Assembly: GCF_000411975.1 (NCBI RefSeq)
Contig: NZ_ASXG01000196.1
Location: 186,001-250,000, forward strand
DNA length: 64,000 nt
Source: Amycolatopsis orientalis DSM 43388
GTDB taxonomy: Bacteria; Actinomycetota; Actinomycetes; Mycobacteriales; Pseudonocardiaceae
Reading direction: 5' to 3'
Positions 59,412 through 64,000 of the stretch are shown in pieces. Under the pieces are notes generated by a model, which was not told the DNA's origin, made no database searches, and saw nothing but the letters and a program-made list of their open reading frames with translations. The first letter of the stretch is position 1. Each line of letters opens with the position of its first letter. A program made the translations under genes and the position numbers.

Positions 59412-60617
59412 TCAGCGGTGCAGCCGCAGCGGCAGGGTGCAGTAGTGGCGGGAGGCGTCGGTGTTCTGCAGGACGGGCTCGGCGGCCAGTTCGACGCGCG
59501 AGTAGCGGGCGGCGATCCGCTCCCACACGACGCGGATCTCGGCCTCCGCGAGCAGCCGGCCCTGGCAGCCGTGGCTGCCGAAGCTGAAGGTCAGGTTCCG
59601 GCTCTGTTCCGGCGGCCGGGTGAAATCGAATTCGTCCGGGTCGCGGAACACGTCGGGGTCGTGGTTGGCGGCCCCGGTCATCAGGCGCAACGAGCGGCCG
59701 GCGGGCACGCGGACGCCGCGGATGACGAGGTCTTCGGTGGTGGTGCGGGTGATCACCGGTTCGGGGGCGTCGTAGCGGGCGAGCTCGACGACCATGGCCT
59801 CCCGCGCCGAGGGGTCGGCGCGGAACCGTTCGAACAGCTCGGGCTTCCGGGTGAACAGGTGCAGGCCCGAAGACATCAGGTAGCTGGCGTCCATGTGCCC
59901 GACGACGTAGAAGAACAGCGTGGTTGCCAGCACTTCCGGTGCGGTCATTTCGCCCCGGGTTTCCGCGGCCAGCAGGGAATCGAGCAAGCCGTCGCCCGGA
60001 TTCGCCCGTTTGAAGTCGAGCAGCCCGGCGGCGTCGGCACGCATCTTCCGCATCGCCGCCTCGGCGCCGGCGTGGTCGTCCTGGCTGGGCCGGGCGCTGA
60101 GGATGAGCATCGCCCGGCGCATGACCGCGCGGACGTCCTGGAACCCGTCGGACGGGACCTGCATGACCCGGCAGACCACGCGGTGCGCCACCTCCGCGGC
60201 AAGGTCGGACCCGTCGACGGCGCCGTCCGGACCGATCCGGTCGAGCACCTCGTCGGCGATTTCCGCGGTCACGACGGCCCACTCGCGGACCCGCTTCGGA
60301 GTGAACCACTTGTTCGTCTGGCGCCGCAGCCGGGTGTGCGCGGGCTCGTCGTTGCCCAGCGCCATGTCCAGCAGCACTCGCCAGGCGCCCGCCTTCTCCC
60401 ATTCGGGGGCGATCCGCACCGAGGGCAGCCGGCCGTAGTGCATCAGGTCCTCGTACTTGGTCAGCACGTAGCTGCCGTCGTAGTCGTCCCGCAAGACCGG
60501 CGCTTCGGCGAGCGCCTTGGCGTAGAAGGGGTAAGGGTCGGCGCGGAATCGCGGATCGGTCCACGGCAGGAACCGGGTGACCTCCGGGCAGTCTTGCTGT
60601 GCGGTGAGCGCTTCCAT
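59412..60617 (-). CDS. cytochrome P450 with atypical I-helix, flavodoxin-linked
   Basis: A 401-residue P450. ExxR is ELAR (VVELARYDAPEP) and the heme loop is FSFGSHGCQGR. The I-helix site reads V239-G-H-M-D-A-S, without the usual acid-threonine pair; Met/Asp or Asp/Ala occupies it. Known P450s lacking this threonine, such as P450cin, have altered oxygen activation. Its operon encodes a flavodoxin and a reductase, not a ferredoxin, a partner arrangement that P450cin also uses. ATG 60617 has GGAAAGGAAA upstream. Confidence 0.92.
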   Translation of the reverse strand: MEALTAQQDCPEVTRFLPWTDPRFRADPYPFYAKALAEAPVLRDDYDGSYVLTKYEDLMHYGRLPSVRIAPEWEKAGAWRVLLDMALGNDEPAHTRLRRQTNKWFTPKRVREWAVVTAEIADEVLDRIGPDGAVDGSDLAAEVAHRVVCRVMQVPSDGFQDVRAVMRRAMLILSARPSQDDHAGAEAAMRKMRADAAGLLDFKRANPGDGLLDSLLAAETRGEMTAPEVLATTLFFYVVGHMDASYLMSSGLHLFTRKPELFERFRADPSAREAMVVELARYDAPEPVITRTTTEDLVIRGVRVPAGRSLRLMTGAANHDPDVFRDPDEFDFTRPPEQSRNLTFSFGSHGCQGRLLAEAEIRVVWERIAARYSRVELAAEPVLQNTDASRHYCTLPLRLHR

Positions 60618-60652
60618 GGCGGATTTCCTTTCCAGTGGCGCGAAAATCAGCG

Positions 60653-62122
60653 TCAGTCGGACGAGCGGCCGAGGCCCGCGTACACGCGCGGCCGGGCCGA
60701 GCGCAGGTAGAGCGCGAATCCCGCGCCCACGATCGCGGAGACGGCGAGGACGGTCAGCAGCACGAGGTTCTGCCCGGGCGCGCCGCCGACCACCAGGTCG
60801 AAATGCCAGACGGCGAGGGCGACGGTGGCGCCGAGGGCCACGGTGGAGACGGCCGGTGCGACGAAGCACTTGAACTTGTTGTCCTCCGGCCCGACGCCCT
60901 TGCGCGCGAACCAGACGATCACCGAGGCGCTGACCGAAGCCATCAGGGTCAGGATGCCCACGGTCGCGAGGCCGAACAGCTGGGCGTCCAGCCCCTCGCC
61001 TTTCGGGTTGCTCAGCCCGAGCGGCAGCAGGATCAGCGCGATGACGACGGCGGCGACCGTGGAGGCGCGGGCCGGCGAACCGTGCCGCGGGTGCACCTGT
61101 GCCACGAACGCGGGCAGCGCACGGTCGCAACCGAGGTTGTAGACGTAGCGGGCGACCACGTTGTGCACCGAGATCGCCGCGGCGAACTCCGAGGTGATGA
61201 TCATCATGAACGTCAGCTGGGTGAAGAACGGGGCCACGAAATGCCCGATGGCCGCGGGGAACATCGATTTGGGGTCGTTCGTCGCCGCGTCGACCGCGCC
61301 CGAGCCGTAGGCGGTGGTGAGCAGGTAACACGAAACCGTGTAAAGGGTTCCGACGAACAGCACCGCGCCGTAGGTGGCCCTCGGCACTGTCCGGTCCGGA
61401 CTGCGCACCTCGTCGCGGAACACCGCGGTGGCTTCGAAACCGAGGAACACCATGATCGCGAACAGCATGGTCACCCCGACGTCCCCGCGGCCCAGCGCGG
61501 CCGGGTTCAGCGGGGTGGCCGAGAAACCCTCGGGTCCGCCGCCGTGCAGCACGACGGCGATGTTGAAGATCATCGCGATGGTCACCTCCAGCACCATGGC
61601 GACGCTGAGGATCTTCGCGGACAACTCGATGTGGAAGTAGCACAGGACGCTCACGAGCAGCCACGAGACGACGCCCCAGAGCCACCACGGGGTGTGCGGT
61701 CCGTGCATGCTCGCGACGAGCTCCGAGGCGGTGAGCCCGATGAACACGAAACAGCCGCCGAGCATCAGCAGGTAGGACACGACGGCGAGAAGGGCGGAGC
61801 CCAGTCCGGCGACCTTTCCCAGGCCCGCGCTGATGAAGGCGTAGAACGAGCCCGGTTTCGGGATCCGTTTCGCCATCGTCACGTACCCCGCGGCGAACAG
61901 CAGCAGAAGCACGGTCGTGAGGATGAAGGCGAACGTGGCTCCTTCCCCGCCGTAGGTGATGGTGAAGGGGATGAATCCGGCGACGACGGCGATCGGCGCG
62001 GAGAAGGCCAGCACGGTCAGCATCAGCGAACTGACGCCCATGCGGCCGGACAGCCGGTGCCGGGGTTCGCCGTCGCCGGCGGCGAGGTCGGGCGGGGTGG
62101 CGTAGGGGGTGGCGTCACTCAT
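60653..62122 (-). CDS. APC-superfamily amino acid/amine permease
   Basis: A 489-residue membrane protein with about 12 helices of the amino acid-polyamine-organocation family. The first helix has LMLTVLAFSAPIAVVAG, and the broken helix 6 region includes FLGFEATAVFRDEVRSPDRTVPRATY, the conserved APC signature. It sits between the flavodoxin and P450 genes, so it probably imports the P450 substrate, perhaps an amine or amino-acid-like compound (inference). Confidence 0.92.
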   Translation of the reverse strand: MSDATPYATPPDLAAGDGEPRHRLSGRMGVSSLMLTVLAFSAPIAVVAGFIPFTITYGGEGATFAFILTTVLLLLFAAGYVTMAKRIPKPGSFYAFISAGLGKVAGLGSALLAVVSYLLMLGGCFVFIGLTASELVASMHGPHTPWWLWGVVSWLLVSVLCYFHIELSAKILSVAMVLEVTIAMIFNIAVVLHGGGPEGFSATPLNPAALGRGDVGVTMLFAIMVFLGFEATAVFRDEVRSPDRTVPRATYGAVLFVGTLYTVSCYLLTTAYGSGAVDAATNDPKSMFPAAIGHFVAPFFTQLTFMMIITSEFAAAISVHNVVARYVYNLGCDRALPAFVAQVHPRHGSPARASTVAAVVIALILLPLGLSNPKGEGLDAQLFGLATVGILTLMASVSASVIVWFARKGVGPEDNKFKCFVAPAVSTVALGATVALAVWHFDLVVGGAPGQNLVLLTVLAVSAIVGAGFALYLRSARPRVYAGLGRSSD

Positions 62123-62213
62123 GGCGGGTGCCTCCGGAACGAGGTGAGTGCTCGGGTATCCAGCGTTCTGCGTGCCCGCCCCCCGCGGTGCACGGCGTCT
62201 TCTCCGCGGCCGG

Positions 62214-62666
62214 TCAGGCCTGCGCGACGGGCGCGAACACCGTGCCCGCCCAGTCGATCGCGACGTCGGACGGGTTCAGTCCGCTGTCCGCGTCGTGGTA
62301 GCCGGTGGCGCCGATCTGGGTGGCGCCGAGTGCGGTGAACTTCGCGACGAGCGTGGCGATTCCGTTGTTGTACGTGTCGTAGGTGCTGTCTCCCAGTCCG
62401 AACGCCGCGAACCGCACCGAGGACAGGTCCGGCTCGCGGTGCTCGAGTGCCTCGAAGAACGGCGCTGCGGATTCGGGGAGTTCGCCCTCTCCGTACGTGG
62501 AGACGATCAGGAGCACGTCCTGGCCGGCGAGGTCCTCCGCCGCGCAGTCCTCCATGCCGGAGACCTCCGTGTCGATTCCGTTTCCCGCCAGCGCGGCGGC
62601 GAGGTCTTCGGCCACCATTTCGGCGTTCCCTGTTTCGGTGCCGAAGAGGATGCTGAGCTTGCTCAC
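62214..62666 (-). CDS. flavodoxin
   Basis: A 150-residue FMN protein. The phosphate loop is FGTETGNAEMVAEDLA, the 50s-type loop STYGEGELPESAAPFFE and the 90s-type loop FGLGDSTYDTYNN, as in MioC/sulfite-reductase flavodoxins. It should carry single electrons from the reductase to the P450 of the same operon. The GTG start overlaps the reductase stop by 4 bp. Confidence 0.93.
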   Translation of the reverse strand: MSKLSILFGTETGNAEMVAEDLAAALAGNGIDTEVSGMEDCAAEDLAGQDVLLIVSTYGEGELPESAAPFFEALEHREPDLSSVRFAAFGLGDSTYDTYNNGIATLVAKFTALGATQIGATGYHDADSGLNPSDVAIDWAGTVFAPVAQA

Positions 62667-63964
62667 GCGGATTCCTTCCTTTCGCGGTCGTCCAGTCCCG
62701 TGGCGACGGCCAGCATGCGCCCCAGGTCGGTGATCTTCCGGCGGCACCGCCCGGGCGCCGCCGAGCGGTGTTCCGCGGCCTCGATCCGTTGCCAGGCGCG
62801 GAAATCCACCATCCGGTGGTCGATCAGTTCCGTCAATGCCCGGAAACCGTCCTTCTCCGGCCGGAGCCGCCCGGCCGCGCAGTCCTCGGCGATGCGCCGG
62901 GCGACCTGCTGCGCGTCCTTGCGGTTGCGGGCGATCGTGCCCTGCGCGCCCCGGCTGAGCCAGCCCACGCGGTAGACGTGGCTGCCGGCCCAGTCGTCCT
63001 GGGGGACGGTTTCGTCCTCGGCGTCGCCGCGGGTGAACCCGATCGCGGTGACGACGGTGTCCGCCTCGAACTCTTCCCGCGCCGAGTCCCGCCTTCGCGC
63101 GGCGAGCACGGCGCGGCCCTCCCGGCTGGCGATCCGCTCGGGTTCGAGTCCGAAGTGGAACGTGATCCGCGTGCGGCCGCGCCCGCTTGGCGGTGCGGTG
63201 GCGAACGGGCGCAGCACGTCCGCCACCGGACCCTCGTCTCGTTCGTCCATTCCGGACACTGCGAGGTCGATGCCGGGCAAGCTCACCAGTTCGCGGAGCA
63301 TCGCGGGGTCGCATTTCGCCTGCGACACCCCGGATCTCGCGAGCACGACGATGGTTTTCGGCGGTGCGGGGCGAACCTGCCTGAGTGCTTCGTCGTCGAT
63401 GTCCGATCCGGTGAGCGCCGTGTCGTCTTTGGCGAGCAACCGGAGCACGTCGACGGCTACGTTGCCCATGCCCACCACCGCGACCTCCGAACCCAGCGGC
63501 GCGCAAGGCGGAGCCAGGTCCCGAGGGAAGCCGTTCAGCGCGCGCAGCAGTGCGCCCGCCCCGACCACGCGGGCGCGCGGGTCCCTGGGCACCTCGAGCT
63601 GGCGGTCGCCGGGAAGGCCGGTCGCCAGCACCACCACGTCGAAATTCGCCGCGATACGGGCGAATTCGACATCCCGGCCCACTGCCACATTGCCCGCGAA
63701 CCGGACGCCGTCGCCGGTGAACAGCCGGTCGAACTGCCGGGCCACCCCCTTGGCGCCCTGGTGGTCGGCGGCCACGCCGTAGCGGACCAGCCCGTAGGGC
63801 GCGGGCAGTGCCTCGAAGACGGTGATTTCCGCGCCCGGCAGGCTCTTCGCCAGGAACTGGGCGGTGTAGCACCCGGCGGGGCCGCTGCCGACGATGGCGA
63901 CCGCCAGCGCTCTCGGGCCGCCGGGGTCGTAGGGGAAGTCGTGCGGGGATTGTGTTCCGATCAT
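62663..63964 (-). CDS. ferredoxin/flavodoxin-NADP+ reductase, FprA/adrenodoxin-reductase type
   Basis: A 433-residue reductase. FAD site VAIVGSGPAGCYTAQFLA, then FEALPAPYGLVRYGVAADH, the NADP-binding GMGNVAVDVLRLLA, and VGWLSRGAQGTIARNRKDA near the C-terminus, all typical of FprA. It takes electrons from NADPH to the flavodoxin encoded next. Its ATG lies 36 bp from the window end, so the promoter is partly outside. Confidence 0.92.
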   Translation of the reverse strand: MIGTQSPHDFPYDPGGPRALAVAIVGSGPAGCYTAQFLAKSLPGAEITVFEALPAPYGLVRYGVAADHQGAKGVARQFDRLFTGDGVRFAGNVAVGRDVEFARIAANFDVVVLATGLPGDRQLEVPRDPRARVVGAGALLRALNGFPRDLAPPCAPLGSEVAVVGMGNVAVDVLRLLAKDDTALTGSDIDDEALRQVRPAPPKTIVVLARSGVSQAKCDPAMLRELVSLPGIDLAVSGMDERDEGPVADVLRPFATAPPSGRGRTRITFHFGLEPERIASREGRAVLAARRRDSAREEFEADTVVTAIGFTRGDAEDETVPQDDWAGSHVYRVGWLSRGAQGTIARNRKDAQQVARRIAEDCAAGRLRPEKDGFRALTELIDHRMVDFRAWQRIEAAEHRSAAPGRCRRKITDLGRMLAVATGLDDRERKESA

Positions 63965-64000
63965 GCCGCCACCCTTGCCGCGCGTGGAAACTGACTTGAA

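Overview
The window is very GC-rich, almost fully packed with genes, uses many GTG starts and 4-bp ATGA/GTGA overlaps, and carries actinobacterial hallmarks: an F420-type LLM oxidoreductase, several P450s with single-cluster ferredoxins, GntR/FCD and TetR regulators, and a mycobacterial-type propane monooxygenase operon. This points to a large-genome actinomycete, most likely a Pseudonocardiales such as Amycolatopsis or Pseudonocardia (inference, not proven by a marker gene). I see no rRNA, tRNA, CRISPR array, integrase or transposase.

Layout. (1) 3-9718: the end of a PucR-type regulator, then a + strand run of P450, ferredoxin, FAH-family hydrolase, two alpha/beta-hydrolase-fold proteins, MFS importer, LLM oxidoreductase, RidA, cyclase and fumarate-reductase-like flavoprotein. 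It looks like a catabolic pathway that I cannot match to a described one. (2) 10868-22416: a MimR-type activator and a full mimABCD-like operon (diiron monooxygenase, reductase, coupling protein) with amidohydrolase, MIP18/DUF59 protein, alcohol dehydrogenase and dedicated chaperonin. Three copies of one inverted repeat mark the regulator, the operon and a divergent pair of small genes beyond it. (3) 22657-28561: MprAB-like two-component system, degenerate tandem repeat, DUF998 membrane protein, a transporter-glycosyltransferase reading frame and a universal stress protein.

(4) 28564-42900: two divergent operons around a 390-bp control region with five GntR-type sites. They hold a LigJ-like 4-oxalomesaconate hydratase, two LigI-like amidohydrolases, an HpcH/HpaI aldolase, a TPP enzyme, three 4,5-dihydroxyphthalate-decarboxylase-like/NMT1-like proteins and a ferric-type ABC importer, flanked by two paralogous GntR regulators. 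The content resembles the lower part of protocatechuate 4,5-cleavage or gallate catabolism, but without any ring-cleaving enzyme. (5) 43130-48308: a TetR-controlled acyl-CoA set (hydratase, dehydrogenase, BadH-like SDR, ligase) resembling cyclohexanecarboxylate degradation. (6) 48377-50558: P450, TetR and ferredoxin behind a perfect palindrome, followed by a truncated LuxR gene.

(7) 51254-57039: a GntR regulator and a gamma-glutamylation-type amine pathway (glutamine-synthetase-like ligase, class III aminotransferase, C26 hydrolase, aldehyde dehydrogenase) with mirrored divergent promoters. (8) 57172-63964: patatin and TetR, then a minus-strand operon of ferredoxin/flavodoxin reductase, flavodoxin, APC permease, P450 and cupin, an unusual flavodoxin-driven P450 system. 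Overall the window is a series of separate catabolic modules, each with its own regulator.
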